Positions 27,135-39,200 of a DNA stretch of 64,000 nt are shown here, one piece after another (positions within the stretch are counted from its first letter, which is position 1; each line of letters opens with the position of its first letter). Where the stretch lies: contig NC_134031.1 in assembly GCF_964204645.1 (NCBI RefSeq), positions 10,518,501 through 10,582,500 of the forward strand, in the 5' to 3' direction. The DNA comes from Tubulanus polymorphus. Taxonomy: Eukaryota > Nemertea > Palaeonemertea > Tubulaniformes > Tubulanidae. The translations under genes were made by a program, and so were the position numbers. The notes beneath the pieces are model-generated. The model was given only the letters and a program-made list of their open reading frames with translations. It ran no database searches and was not told the origin of the DNA.

Positions 27135-30062
27135 TCCGTTTTCTCTATCTGCGCAAAGTAGGTACGTGATCGCATAATGACTTTTTGCACGAGTTGTTAC
27201 TTCGCAATAAACCTGCGCGAGCTGTGAACAGGTGCGCGATCGCGTATTGCATTGACGTACTGCGTACTGTGCGAGTCCTTCGCGCAGAATGAACCTGTGC
27301 GAGTTGTGATGAACAGATTTTACTTTATTCAATTAATTATGCAGCGAACTGTTAAAACATCAATATCAATAAAAGTAAGATTTTTCACTATTTGAATTCG
27401 TCAAGAAGCGATATTTAGAAACGTTGTAAATTATCGTTAAAAGCTAAAGATTTGATGGTTTTGATTTTATATGCCTAATGACGATGATTATATTGATGTA
27501 GTGTATTAAACTTGTAACTTGTAGTGTATCAAAATAGTGATACGGTACGTGAAAAGTAGCTTAATTACCTTTATCTGTTTATTAATCCTAATGTCATGAA
27601 ATAATCCTGGTCAAGACGATGTCCTAACGTAAACTGAACAGTTCTGTTCTGGCCCAAGCTTATATTTTATTAATTCTATCGTGCACGCGAACTTAAAGCC
27701 TGGCGCATGACACGAGGCAATTTTTAGTCGTCGTGTTGCGACCAATTTTATCTCACGAAAATGCTGCACACCTCGGTTCAAAAATCTAAAAATATTAACC
27801 ATTTTTTTATCACTTTCACTAATCCGCAAAGAATAACCGCAGATCCTGATTTCTTTGAAAATTTCTCAGCATACTTCGTTGCCATATGCAACGCACGTCA
27901 TAGGTCTGCAGTCATCTTTTTTGAGTCTGTATCCATGTCGTTAATCGTTGGTCGTTGGTTGTTTTCCGTTGTAAATGATGTTGTAAGTGATGTTAAGTGT
28001 TTGAAGAATCAAAGAATACTGTTTAATGTGCTGAGAAATTGCAGATTTTTATACGGTTCTTCTATCATTGTCTGCAGAGTTTTTAGAACAACAAGTTTAC
28101 ACAACTCTTCTAGATATGATAACTATAAAGAAATTAGGGTTCCTGGTACGATTGGCAAACATTGTGCCGGTATTTTAAAATAAATGGGCGAATAGTATTA
28201 CTAATTAGGCACATGCCACAATTTCTGCTTCGTTTAACATTTTGGCTACTTATTGTAAGAATTACTCGCATTTGAAACTAAAAGAATACCGGTATCGATT
28301 ATAATGATTTCTTTGTTCGTTACCTCAGGTGCCAACACTAGACTGGTACTTAGTTTAAAAATGCATTTACATAGTAGTTTATACTAGACTTATAATTAGT
28401 TAACGGCAGAAATTCATGATAAATGTGTATATACATAGTAATCAAGTTATATCCAGTCAGGCGTATTCCATCCGATGGCGCCAGGTGCCTTCAGAAAATA
28501 ATGCCGGTCTGCTCTCCTTCTCAACCGCACCATAGAGATTACATACCATTTTTCCAACCCTCGAATTCATTTATTTTAACTTATCCAATGATCACAATTT
28601 CCATAATGAACGGTATTTAATTTTGTGTAAATAGTAATATACAATATAAGCCGAAATATCATCTTTCTTATATATGTTCTTTATCATAATTAGTACATTC
28701 AAATTTAAACACACCAACTTTTATTAATTAAGATAATAAAACTCTTTAATATTACTCCTTAATAATCAATTTATCAGACTAAGGGTCAGCGAGTGTTAAG
28801 TATATTTCATAATTGCTCATTTCCACGAATTCTTCTCATGACTACAGCGCCGTAATTACCTTCAAATGATTTAGATTGCTCGCCTGATACAAGTATGAAT
28901 GTTTCAGACAAACAACCATTAAGGCGGATAATGTATTATCTTGCATAACGAAACAATGCATGTATTCTCCCAGGACATACCAAGAAACCTACGTATATAA
29001 ATCGATTGATCTTTTTGAGAATACAATTCAGCTGCGGATCAATAACTTATTTATTGACCAAAAAGACAATTTTAATAATTAGATTAATGCAAATGATAGA
29101 TGTCAAATATTATCATATGTATATAATGCAGGTAGGAGAATGAATTTATGGCAAAATATAAGGGCTTCCTTAAATTACAAATAGAAATGCTGACGAACTC
29201 ATTTTCTTAGCTGTCAGGTCTAAAAATTACTTGTTTGTATAATTATCTAAATACTTTATACATAAGTGGTCAGCTATGTGTAAAATAAACTTGGGGAAAA
29301 TGAGAAATTAGGTATAATTTTTTGTCCTATATCGCGCAATAAATGAATCAAAAAAATAAAATAAATGAATAAAAAAACTAGAAAATGCTTACTACAGACC
29401 ACTAAAAGAGATACCTTTTTTCTCTTCAATCTGTGGGTGTTTAACATTAACGTTTAACGTGTTATTTCAATATCTTTTTATATACATGTATAATGTTTAG
29501 TCAATGTGTCTACACGTGTATGACTTCATTAGTAATGAACAAAATTGTTATTTAAAACTCGTCTTTTCTCTCGGTCAGTATACGTGTATTTAATGTTCTC
29601 TGCTAAACTGTTTGTAGATATCTCACATATGTACGCTAACAATTCCAAACACAAGCAATTTATACTCGTTTATTGTCTCTCACGTTACATGTATTCAACT
29701 CTTGTCATAGGTAATTACCCCTAGTTTGTTTTGCTTTTTTAATCCTCTTAGATCGCTTCTGTCCTAATTACTTACATTTGTGGCGGACTTCGTTTTTTTT
29801 TTGTCTGTCATTGTCGAGAAATCCTTTGAAAAAATTGTCACTTTTATCCCGCTCGCCCGAAAAATCATCGCACTAAGTAGAGGTGAAATAAAATCCACGT
29901 GCCCGCAACAGAAGTCTTAGATAGTACGAAGTACCAGGTCTAATAACCTCGCGCAACTGATCATTACTATCAGCTGCGCGAAGTACCGGGTCTAATTACC
30001 TCGCGCAGTAACAACTCGCGCAACTGACCATTACGCGATTGCATAACTGGTTCGCGCAGATC
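27135..30062. repeat. CpG-rich inverted repeats around an AT-rich 2.6-kb core
   Basis: At 27140-27240 the strand reads CTGCGCAAAGTAGGTACG, then ATCGCATAATG and GAGTTGTTACTTCGC. At 29985-30062 the complementary strand reads CTGCGCGAACCAGTTATG, then ATCGCGTAATG and GAGTTGTTACTGCGC, so the two ends are imperfect inverted repeats of roughly 60-80 bp. The right end has its own direct subrepeat: AAGTACCAGGTCTAATAACC at 29929 and a near copy at 29980. The core is AT-rich without a credible gene. This may be a non-autonomous transposon; no target duplication was identified. Confidence 0.45.
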
Positions 30063-30088
30063 GTCAGTCTCTGACCTTTACATACCTG

Positions 30089-30114
30089 ATATATATATAT
30101 ATATATATATATAT
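30089..30114. repeat. AT dinucleotide microsatellite
   Basis: Run of alternating A and T, about 26 bp, located 17 bp beyond the 5' splice site of UBR4 exon 10 on the intron side. Confidence 0.9.
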
Positions 30115-30131
30115 TTCTTTAGAGTACTTAC

Positions 30132-30253
30132 AGGGTATATGATGCTGCACAGTCGTTCAAAAATGAATACAGGAGATCTATAATCATCTAAAGGATACTT
30201 CTGCAGGGTCTCGACACAAATGAACATGAATTCTCTAGTCTCACTTTCAGTAC
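30132..30253 (-). CDS. UBR4: UBR4 exon 10 of 11 in window
   Basis: Exon of 122 bp, acceptor TTTTTATAG, donor GTAAGT. It completes a glycine codon split with exon 9 and ends at a codon boundary. The product has GTESETREFMFICVET and DDYRSPVFIFERLCSIIYP, one of the best conserved parts of UBR4 and the one by which the gene was recognised first. Confidence 0.92.
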
Positions 30254-31541
30254 CTATAAAAAGTAACATGATCAATCAATACTTACAAGTATAACTTGAT
30301 TAATACAATCAATACAATTGAGCGAGTAGTGTGGGTGAGTAGTTAGAGCTTTCGCCTGTGGGAAGCCAGGTTGTAGGTTCGAACCCCCGCACTTTATAGT
30401 AGTGTCCTTGGGGAAGACATTTATCATCATTGCCTAACGGGCACGCTTTACCCAGGAGTAAATAGGTACCTGGCCAGATAGCAGACTCCAGAGCTCCTAT
30501 CAGCTGCTCAGATGTTTCTTCTGTGCAGGAATAGATGACTGATACATGAATAGAGTTATAGGCTGGGGTAATAATACCAAGTTTTGAGTGCATTTGAACA
30601 AACTCTAGTTTGGATACCTGCACTATATAAATGTCAATTATTATTATTATCATAAATAATACGAAAGGACCATAACATCCATATGTTAAAAATTGGCTAG
30701 TGGTAGATAAGGAAATGACTCTAAACCAACTACAACTGGGGATTCCCTGCATGGAACAGAAATTTAAGAAATATTTGGATTCAAAGACTGTGTGAAAACA
30801 AAACATTTTCATTATGTCAATATGAACATTGATATGCTGTCACTTGTGACTATAGCATGTGTAGTCTGAGATTCTATTGATCACACACGACAGCAAACTG
30901 CAGGCACATGTTTTTGCCTTGTCTAATGATATGACAAGACGCAACATGCCTGCAGTGAATGAATAAATGCACATATGCAGGGCCATAAAGCTTGGAAATA
31001 ATTTCTGTCTGCCAAAATTTAGGACATTCAAAGACATTGTCTTCCAAATTTGAAGATCCAGCAACATTTCAAAGACTTTCAAATAATCTAAAAACGGCTA
31101 CAGACTCTACTGATCATATTCATTGTACATGTACAGCAAGGTTTGATGGTAGCGACCTAGTTTGTTATGCTTGTGCGTGAGAGATTGATCAACAACCATA
31201 ATATGAACCAGAATTACAAAGACAATAGCTAGGCGGCTATGGTACATTGTATATTGGATTGCAAATATGTGATTTTTGGTGTACAGACATTATGGGACAG
31301 GCATTTTACATGACTCAAATTGGGCATACAGCATGTTCCAAGTAAAGAACCTGGTGTATCGAAACTTTGGAGTAACACTTTTTGTGAAAAAAAGTTTTTG
31401 CATTCAATTTGAATTGATAATGGGGCCAGGTAAATAATATCTGATTGGTCAAATCGAAAGGTCATATAATCATTATTTCTTATATCCAGCATATAGTTTC
31501 TTAGATCCTGCAACAGAAGGATAAAATGGTTTCAAACATAC
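30254..31541. other. UBR4 intron with SINE
   Basis: Intron of 1.29 kb between exons 9 and 10. Apart from the tRNA-derived SINE at its 5'-coordinate end, nothing recognisable was seen. Confidence 0.7.
30312..30655 (+). mobile_element. tRNA-derived SINE
   Basis: The head is tRNA-like: an A-box-like stretch (GTGAGTAGTTAGAGC, about 30333) and a near-perfect B box (GGTTCGAACCCC, about 30377) give an internal RNA polymerase III promoter on the plus strand. The body has TCCTTGGGGAAGACATTTAT and ACCCAGGAGTAAATAGGTAC, a module common in SINEs of aquatic animals. The tail is TGCACTATATAAATG followed by TTATTATTATTA. It is inserted antisense to UBR4. The exact SINE family cannot be named from sequence alone. 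Confidence 0.8.
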
Positions 31542-31715
31542 CAGTGGTCATATCTTCAAGCAGGTCGAGAAGTTTGTCTTGAGTCTCATCGATTAGCTTT
31601 GTTCTTTGAACAACAAGTTTTCTCAGTGACAAATATCCATTGAGGACTGGTCCAACCAATCTACTCTTATAGCGCTGTTTAATATTCTCTTGATCAACAA
31701 ATGATGATAATAATT
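31542..31715 (-). CDS. UBR4: UBR4 exon 9 of 11 in window
   Basis: Exon of 174 bp, acceptor ATTTCAG, donor GTATGT, codons split after the first base at both ends. The product includes RYKSRLVGPVLNGYL and LRKLVVQRTKLIDETQD, matching the UBR4 order directly before the GTESET block. Confidence 0.9.
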
Positions 31716-32781
31716 CTGAAATGGAGATTCCCTCATTTTAGATCTGAGATCATCATATCAGATAAATAGTAGTCACTGCCTAACGTAAAAGCATTATAGT
31801 CAACCTCGCATAAGTTGCTTGTCACTCGTCAAAGTCTCATAAGTTTTTAAGTCTTGGTTTATTTTGTTTTAAAAATATTTCTATAAGTTGTACATTGCAA
31901 GTCTTATAAACATGCAAGTGGCACAAAAATATGTGGTCCCATTTCTTTATTATTCTTCAACTTTAATCGTTGTCTACGTTGCAGCTCTGGAATGTATCAT
32001 ACCGATATTTTAAGGCATAAATACATAGTTTCTTTGACCACATCATGTGGTTACAGCTTCTATAAATACACTAATAACAATGAAAATAATAGTAACAATA
32101 GCAATAAAAATAATAATAATAATAATAATAATATTAATAATATTTGATTGAGCCCAACAAGTACAACTTATGCAAGGTTGACTGTTTTGGAATCATGCTC
32201 TAGATCTAAAACCTGAATTAGCTCATTCTTACGAATCAATCTAAACTAAATCAAAGTACACTTTTTTATCAATATGTTTTGGATTTGTTTTCAACCTGAT
32301 CTTTTCATAGCTGTTCTGTAGATGGCGTTGTATTTAGCTTGTGTATTTTCACAAGAAATACGCCCACACTTTTCTCTGAAAGTTTATTCGTTTGTCTGTT
32401 CACCAGTCGGTAACGTCGTAATATGAATGTGCTCCATAAATATCTATGTAACTAAATGACTCTGCAAATAATCTACATTTTTTTATTTCATATTTACTAC
32501 TCATTCATCAATATGAATTGATCGAAAATCTAGTGAACAAAATCTATTATACTTATAATTTTGTACTATTTTAGAAATGGCATATTAAAGATTAGAATGG
32601 TCAGTTTCAAACAATCGTTATCGAAGTAAATCACAATATGCCATCTAGGTTTTGCAGATATAATTGGCTAGAGAGCAATAAGTGTGTGTGTGTGTGTGGT
32701 GTGTGGGTGTGTGGGTGTGGGTGTGGGTGTGTGTGTGTGTGTGTGTGTAGCTTAGGACTTGGAAGTTCTCAAGATGTTTAC
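31716..32781. other. UBR4 intron with microsatellites
   Basis: Intron of 1.07 kb, AT-rich, with a TAA-type run at about 32107-32137 and a GT run next to the donor. No element or gene was recognised. Confidence 0.7.
32682..32748. repeat. GT/CA microsatellite near a splice donor
   Basis: About 67 bp of GT repeats with GGGT interruptions; in the sense of UBR4 this is a CA run beginning some 33 nt inside the intron after exon 8. CA runs in introns can bind hnRNP L and modulate splicing in animals, which makes the position notable, but no effect can be shown here. Confidence 0.95.
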
Positions 32782-33005
32782 CAGTCAAGGCGCGTAAGGC
32801 ATATCCAAGTGATAGGTCAGAGTTGAGAGTGGTTTCTTCTAGAGTTGATAACTTATCAATTTCTTTCATGATGAGTCCACCAATTATTGGTAAAATTCCT
32901 TTGATAGCTAGATAATGTTTCCAGTGAGCCGGGTTGATGAGTCGCTTGTAAAGGGCAAGAAATTCTGCAGTATTTTCACCATTACGACATAGTTCATCCA
33001 AATAT
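32782..33005 (-). CDS. UBR4: UBR4 exon 8 of 11 in window
   Basis: Exon of 224 bp, acceptor CATTGTAG, donor GTAAAC. It starts with the last base of a glycine codon and ends one base into a codon. The product shows YLDELC, EFLALYKRLI, AHWKHYLA and LGYALRALTG, in the UBR4 order. An open frame runs on into the CA repeat of the intron, but the family alignment stops at the donor. Confidence 0.92.
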
Positions 33006-33277
33006 CTACAATGAACATATCAGTATTATAGTAATTAACCCTATCAGTGTAAACCCTGACTATAGTTGTGATGGGCTAATTGATCCCACTTGTCAAGTAT
33101 GACTTAAGTTGGGATGAACTCTGCACGCTTACTAAGATGGTGAAGCAGTCCTGCAGCTCGAGCCAGTAAACTACTATGGCTGTTGTGCATATCATACTTC
33201 GCTCAAATGCCATATACATAATTCATATGATGACTAAAGCACACAGAATACACTGCAAGACTGCCAAAAAATCTTAC

Positions 33278-33434
33278 CCAGTTAGGAGATCCAACACTTT
33301 TCTATGCCGATCATGTATTTGACAAATCGACTCAATGATATTACAAGCTGTCTGCCTTGCAGCTCTTGATGATGGTGTGAACAATGCTTGTCGCAACCAT
33401 GTCCCATGAACTAATTGCAGTGGCAATGTTTTCT
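33278..33434 (-). CDS. UBR4: UBR4 exon 7 of 11 in window
   Basis: Exon of 157 bp, acceptor TTTTTATAG, donor GTAAGA. The joined codon with exon 6 gives glutamate. The product contains WLRQALFTPSSRAARQTA and HRKVLDLLTG, a clear match to the UBR4 block WLRQ-LFTP-ARQAAC. It is too interrupted by stops outside the exon to show as a long open frame. Confidence 0.9.
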
Positions 33435-33701
33435 CTATAAAAAGATGCAAGATTTAATGCATGATAAGTGTTTGATGTCTTTCATCATGTATTGATTATG
33501 GGAAAAAATTGTGTATCATATCTTGATTATATTTAAATGATTACAGTTATGATGAAAATAATGATAATAACAATGCTTAATCATGAATTCAGTTGGCATC
33601 GAGAAGGAAAAAAAGTAACTCTCAGAACCATTCTATAAGGAATTCAATTGCGAGCATTACATGCATATCGGTATGACGAAACCCATAAGAATAGATTTTA
33701 C

Positions 33702-33821
33702 CTTGTTGGACTTTGGACTTCCATCTGTTACCATATTTCTCCATCAAAAAAAGGGCTCTTGTATCATTTTTATCAGGTGGAATATGTAGTTTGTCATTTC
33801 CCGTCTCCACAAGTGATGGCA
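33702..33821 (-). CDS. UBR4: UBR4 exon 6 of 11 in window
   Basis: Exon of 120 bp, acceptor GTTTACAG, donor GTAAAA, codons split after the first base on both sides. The product has RALFLMEKYGNRWKSKV, which fits the UBR4 motif LYLTEKY-WRWK. The intron upstream of it (33822-49434) is the one enlarged by transposons. Confidence 0.87.
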
Positions 33822-34631
33822 CTGTAAACAATTATGAAATATATTCATTAGAATGAATGTCCATTTAGCGAACCCGCTACTGGTCACTCACAGAGTGCAA
33901 CAATAAACTGGCACCATTTGACGATTAGTATATAAATAATAGAAACTTGTGTACTACATCAGTTGTATTGTAGAAATTCGATCAGTAGGAACATACTTGG
34001 AATATCTATTCTGAAAAATACTGTCATTATATCATAATGAATGAACACTGACTTGTTTCTTTGTGCATGTAAAAATAATTTTCGATTCCAGATGGTTGAT
34101 ACAAGTTACCTTAGTGTAGAAATAATCCATATAGTAGCACTTCATGCTACTTTAAAGATCAAAGGCATTCCAAAAATGCAGAGGTTTAATTATGAAAAAT
34201 TTTTGTTAGTTAACCCACTAGCACTCAGGGATTTCACTATGTAGTGTCAATTACTCCTCAGAAAATTCGAAGGGAAAATCCAAGTTCATCACGATACCAA
34301 ATAGCTCATTTGCTGTTTATTTTCATGCATTACAAGTTGGTGTTAATTTGTAGTAAATAGTCAAGGCTTTTCATATGATGTAAGATTCGATGAGGTGGGC
34401 CACCAAAATTGTGTCCACTTGGTCCCCTGAAATTCATGTAAGGGTCTGGGGGCCCTCCCCCAGAAAATTTTGATTTTTCACATCCTCTCAGATCGTTTTG
34501 CAGTAGTTTTCACATTGAGATTTCACTCAGAAAATCAAACAACATTGTCCATGTTTTACTGTCACTCAACACACTGCTAGTTCCAAGATGAGTCAAGCCG
34601 CTCATCACCTATTCATTTGCATGACAAAAAA
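33822..34631. other. UBR4 intron, 3' end portion
   Basis: AT-rich intron sequence between exon 6 and DIRS copy B. It contains a G/C palindrome CTGGGGGCCCTCCCCCAG at 34446-34463, resembling repeats scattered in marine invertebrate genomes. Nothing else was recognised. Confidence 0.6.
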
Positions 34632-34795
34632 ATTACAATTTTTGGAAGTAAAATTTGTATTTCCGAGTAGTACTTACCCTTTCCTATGGTTTTTGCCAAT
34701 ATTTTCTAAATTTGGATTGATCGCCAATGGTTTTTCTATACGACCCGGCCCTGCGGTATTGCATTTAGCCACCGGCGAAATCCGCCATCTTTTTA
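34632..34795. repeat. DIRS copy B inverted terminal repeat, 3' side
   Basis: It runs from ATTACAATTTTTGG to GCCATCTTTTT and is the reverse complement of 40565-40700 over about 135 bp (shared parts include ACCCTTTCCTATGG and GCCACCGGCGAAATCC versus its partner). The outer 28 bp are unique to this side, as is usual for the two unequal DIRS ends. Confidence 0.9.
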
Positions 34796-34850
34796 CGTCA
34801 TAGCAGACCAAAAAAAAACAGCTATGCGGGGCAGGTGGGCAGGATTCCCA

Positions 34851-34940
34851 CCATAGGAAAGGGTAAGTACTACTCGGAAATACAAATTTTAGTTCCAAAA
34901 ATTGTAATATTTCCGTCGAGTACTGTACCCTTTCCTATGG
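34851..34940. repeat. DIRS copy B internal complementary region
   Basis: It begins CCATAGGAAAGGGTAAG, the reverse complement of the left terminus, and continues directly at ATTGTAAT/ATTTCCGTC into the reverse complement of the right terminus, ending CCCTTTCCTATGG. In DIRS elements this segment is thought to template completion of both ends during circle formation. Confidence 0.9.
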
Positions 34941-35204
34941 TTTTTGCTAGACTAGCCTAGCACAAGGATGGTGGGAAAGGTAGATAGAAAAACCACCGCT
35001 CAAACGCAAGGTAAGAGGGAAAAAGAGAGCACTTACCCAAGCACGGAATGGAGCACTGTAGCACAGGGAAGACCGGTTGGCCACAGTGAGCCGTCCAGCT
35101 CAGGGGCCCCCCCAGAATTTTGCGAAATTAATACTTGCAGATATGAGCCCAAACTATGTACAAGGATACACCCCCTGCGATCCTGATAATGCAACATAAA
35201 TATT

Positions 35205-36263
35205 CTACACTAAAGGGTCCGATCGGAAAGAACGGACACCTTGAGCCATGACAACAGGACCAAGTGAAGCTAATGAGCCTAACTGGCCTGAAACATCCCG
35301 TAAATAAAATGACGTGAATGTCGATGGAGAATTCCAAAAGGCGGCCCGACAGACTTCCTCCAACGGAGCACCCGAAAAGGCTGCACAGGAAGTAGCCATA
35401 GACCTCACTTGATGAGAAACCACTCCCTCCGAGGAAAGATTCTCCTTCAATAAAATGTCCTTGATCAGTGAAGAGACCCATCGGGCCACTGTGTCCCGCG
35501 AAATATCCCCCTTTAGGTGATCCAGCAGCGGAATAAATAACCGCTCCCGTGAACCCCTCCGTGAAGCAGAGCGATCTAAATAGAAACACAACGCCCGCAC
35601 AGGACATAAAGTCCTGTCCGGGATGCCCGGTTCCACTCGATGTTTTAGGGCTTCAATTCGCCATTGACGCCCAACCGAGCCTGGTCGTTGGTTCTTTGCC
35701 AAAAATTCCAAAGCAGGCCGCAGCGAAACAAATTCTTTCGCTGGCCCAAAGACAATATGACCTTGTCGGACTGAAAGCGCATGAATCTCAGAGCGACGGG
35801 CTGAGCAAGCCAAGAACAGCAAAAATACAGTCTTTTTTGACAAATTTGCAAATGACGCTGCCGAAAGAGGTTCAAATGGAGCCTCCATTAACTTCTTCAA
35901 AATTACAGACAGATCCCATGGTGGAACTGTCCTTGGTACCCGAGGCCGGGAAAGAGAAAACCCTGCAACCAGCTGGGATATCCGATGATCCCCTGCTACA
36001 TTTGGCCATCCAGAAGCACGCAATGTATGAGAAATCACGGAGCGGTAACCTTTAATAGTTATGACCTGCAAACCTTTCACTACAAATAGGTGCAGTAAAA
36101 AATCTGCCAATTGAGCTACAGAGGGTGAGCATGGATCAATTACCCCTGCAGCACACCAATCCGCAAAATGACTCCATTTGGCATCGTGAATGGTACTTGT
36201 TGATGGCCGCTTAGATCCTGCGATAAAGGAGGCAGCCTGTTCTGAAAAGCCTGAAGCTGACAA
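35205..36263 (-). CDS. DIRS copy B tyrosine recombinase
   Basis: Frame of about 352 codons encoding a tyrosine recombinase that would integrate the circular DNA. The N-terminal half has a SAM-like core-binding region (KWSHFADWC, then SVAQLADFLLHLF). The catalytic part shows the first arginine in ARRSEIHAL (about 35776-35810), the HxxR box as SHQVRSM (about 35396-35420) and the presumed nucleophile in FYLRD (tyrosine codon near 35304). No stop or shift interrupts it, so it may be intact. No ATG lies at its start: the frame opens after a TAA at about 36293 and overlaps the end of the upstream polyprotein, so a frameshift or internal initiation is likely. Confidence 0.9.
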   Translation of the reverse strand: MSASGFSEQAASFIAGSKRPSTSTIHDAKWSHFADWCAAGVIDPCSPSVAQLADFLLHLFVVKGLQVITIKGYRSVISHTLRASGWPNVAGDHRISQLVAGFSLSRPRVPRTVPPWDLSVILKKLMEAPFEPLSAASFANLSKKTVFLLFLACSARRSEIHALSVRQGHIVFGPAKEFVSLRPALEFLAKNQRPGSVGRQWRIEALKHRVEPGIPDRTLCPVRALCFYLDRSASRRGSRERLFIPLLDHLKGDISRDTVARWVSSLIKDILLKENLSSEGVVSHQVRSMATSCAAFSGAPLEEVCRAAFWNSPSTFTSFYLRDVSGQLGSLASLGPVVMAQGVRSFRSDPLV

Positions 36264-39200
36264 GGATCGCTGGACAATGGCCAGGCGAGCAGATTAAATC
36301 CCCGGCTGTTTGGATGATGCCGAAAGTTCCCCTGAGACAGAAGCGATGGGAAATTCGGAAGAGTCCTGGGGTTGTCGCACAGTAGGTTGAGAAGTGGTAG
36401 GAACCATTTCTGAGCCGGCCAACATGGTGCTACCAGAACTATGTTGCAACTGACTGATCTCTCTATTTGATCCAGTAAGCGCGGCAGGACTGGTGTGGGC
36501 GGGAACGCATACGCATGCATCCCCGACCAGTCCAGAGAGAAGGCATCGACCCCCACGCTTCCGCGTCTGGAAACGGGGACACAAACAGAGGACACCTCCG
36601 ATTGAACCGGGTGGCAAACAGATCCAGCAGCGGATTGCCAAACATGCCCCGAACCCGATCGGCTACTTCTTGGTGGAGAACCCATTCTGTCGCAATAGCC
36701 TGACCTCGACGAGACAGAGCATCGGCCATCACGTTCCTTTTCCCTGCTAAATGTGCCACAGTCAGGGACACGCCCTTTGTCTGGCACCAAAGAAGAATTT
36801 TGGCCGACAGACCTGTGAGGGTTTCTGAGTGAGTGCCCCCTTGGTTCTGAAGGTAAGCCCTCACTGTTGAATTGTCTGTGGCTAACCAAACGTGGTGGCC
36901 CTCCACTCTCCTGTGAAAGAACTTCAGGGCCTTCCACACGGCCAGCATTTCTAGGAAATTTATGTGGTTGGTGGCCTCGTAGCAAGACCATCTCCCGGCT
37001 TTGACTCGGTTCTCCAGATGTGCCCCCCATCCTTGGTGACTGGCATCCGTAAATACACGAACTGTATACTGTAGACCCTGGGCTAGTGACACCCCGAGCC
37101 GAAGATTCGTAGTTGCCGCCCACCACTGAAGATCCGGACTTAGATCGGTTGGAGGTACGGGAATCAAGGCCTCCCAGTTGCCCTTCGACTGAGACCAAAA
37201 GACCTTCCAATATTGTTGCAAGCGCCTGCTTCTGAGGCGGCCTAAGGGCACCACCAGACCCATGGAGCTGATGGAGCCTAGAAGCTGTGACCAGTAACGA
37301 GCTGTTCTCGGGGTTGTGGACACTCCCGCTACAGCTTCTTGAAGTTTGGCTACTCGAACCATAGACGGAAAGACTTTGCCCATTCGGAGATCGAAGTCCA
37401 TGCCGAGATAAGTGAACTGTTGGGCCGGCGTCAACTGAGATTTTTCCCTGTTTACGCGGAACCCTAGCTGATGGACTAAGTCCAAGACAGGTCATTGCCT
37501 CCCGACATTCCTGAGCCGAATTCGCGACTATTAACCAGTCGTCGAGGTAAACGAACAGTCGAACACCCCTTGACTGAAGTACCTTCTGAACTGACTTGAC
37601 CAACTTGGTGAAAACCCACGGGGCCGTACTGAGGCCAAATGGAAGAGACCTGAATTGGAACTGGCGGCCTTTCCACTTTATCCTGAGAAATCGCCGAGAT
37701 TTTGGGTGAATTGGAACCTGAAAGTAAGCATCTTTCAGGTCCAATGAAGCCGCCCATTGACCCGGACGGAGCCATTGAATCACGTCCTTGGGCTTGGTCA
37801 TCCGGAACCTTGGAATGTCTAGGTGCCGATTGAGGGATGACAGATCTATCACTGTCCGTTGACCCCCTGTGGCCTTTGGTACCATGAATATTCGAGAAAA
37901 CCAGCCGGGAGAAGTTTCGTTGCAAACTGGTTCTATCGCTCCCTTCTCGGCCAATTCCTTGAGAGCTGGAGAGATTAAGGCCTCCTGACCTGGTTTTGGC
38001 CGCATGTCGGGAGGTGACCTCATCAGGCGCGGTCGCCTTAGGAAACGGAGACGGTAGCCACGAGAGACGACCCGGGAGGGCCAACCGTCTCCAAAGAGGT
38101 CGGACCAGCGGGTTGCTGCCTGCTGCAGACAACCTCCCACTGGTCCCAAGAATTCATTTCGAGTTTTTCCGAAAGGAAGAGCCCCTTTTTGGTGCCTTCC
38201 CCTTGCCTCGATACGAACTGGAACTGTTACGACCGGACGAGGCTTGACACGATTGTTGAAGTTGCGCGCTAGTTCTACATCCGAAGCCGCCTGAGAAAGC
38301 GCTGAAGTTTGAGATGGTCCTGTTTGCGTCCGTGCCGAACCTTGCGCCGCCGGCGTCGGACCAGAACGCTTTTTCCACGGAGTTCGGGGGTTGGACTTGG
38401 CCTGAACCTCCCGAATCTTCCTCAGCTCTGCAGAAACCGGAGCGCACCAACCGGAGAAGAGACGTGAAGACGTCCCCAAAGGGGCTCTCAGCAAAGCATT
38501 GGACACCATATCCGGTTTGGAACTGGAGTCCATCACTGACTGACGGGAGGCTAACACCAGATTAGCCTGACCCCGAACCGACAACGGAATTACATGCGAA
38601 ACAGACCGAGCCAAAGATTGGATAATCCGGTCCATTCCCTCCAGTTTTAGGGCAACTGACTCTGGGTCGGAGCCCGCATGAACGGCGGCGTGAGTCTCGC
38701 GAAGCTCACCCGTCAACACCTTAAGTGCCATATCTTGAAACGAACCAACCCTGGTAAGATTGTCCAGGATTGACGTCATGGCCACCAAACCGGACTTAGG
38801 TAAACGAATACCCGACTGTGCTGTAACGGTATCCGGGCTGATCAAAGTATAATCAGCATCCAGGCAGTTATGACTGTGATCCACAGCACCTGGAGTTGCG
38901 TAATACGCCGAGCGAAATGCGCCTATAGGTGGATCGGTTGAACTAAAATATTTCCCAGATTTCATACCCCGTTCTGGAGGGGGAAATGAAAATGTTCCAG
39001 GCCGACATTCACCCCATAAATGCGTATCCAATCGAGCCCATTCTCTCGAAACCGCTGACGATTCCCGTAAAACGTTAAGATCGGAGTCCGGAGGGCGATA
39101 AGCTTCCATTGACTCACTGACCAGAGGAGCTGCTGTGGGCTTAGCGCGAGTTGCCCCGTGCTTGACAAAGAACTCACTTATCATCGCTCTAAATAGCATG

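Larger units (their letters stand above)
26081..30131. other. UBR4 intron (4.05 kb)
   Basis: AT-rich intron between exons 10 and 11. It holds a MITE-like segment (about 26540-26946), a segment flanked by CpG-rich inverted repeats (about 27135-30062) and an AT dinucleotide run at 30089-30114, close to the donor at 30131. Short open frames inside (for example plus strand 27761-28183) have no recognisable domain and are taken as chance. Confidence 0.7.

Noticed and set aside
27761-28183. 140-codon plus-strand frame
   Set aside because: No recognisable domain, lies within the segment bounded by inverted repeats in a UBR4 intron, and the composition looks random.
32645-32781. Extension of UBR4 exon 8 into a Thr/His repeat tail
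   Set aside because: The tail is only the CA microsatellite read as protein; a good donor stands where family similarity ends.
35549-36055. 168-codon plus-strand frame
   Set aside because: Shadow of the DIRS tyrosine recombinase on the opposite strand.
38154-38565. Plus- and minus-strand frames of 83-98 codons
   Set aside because: Out-of-frame readings of DIRS gag.
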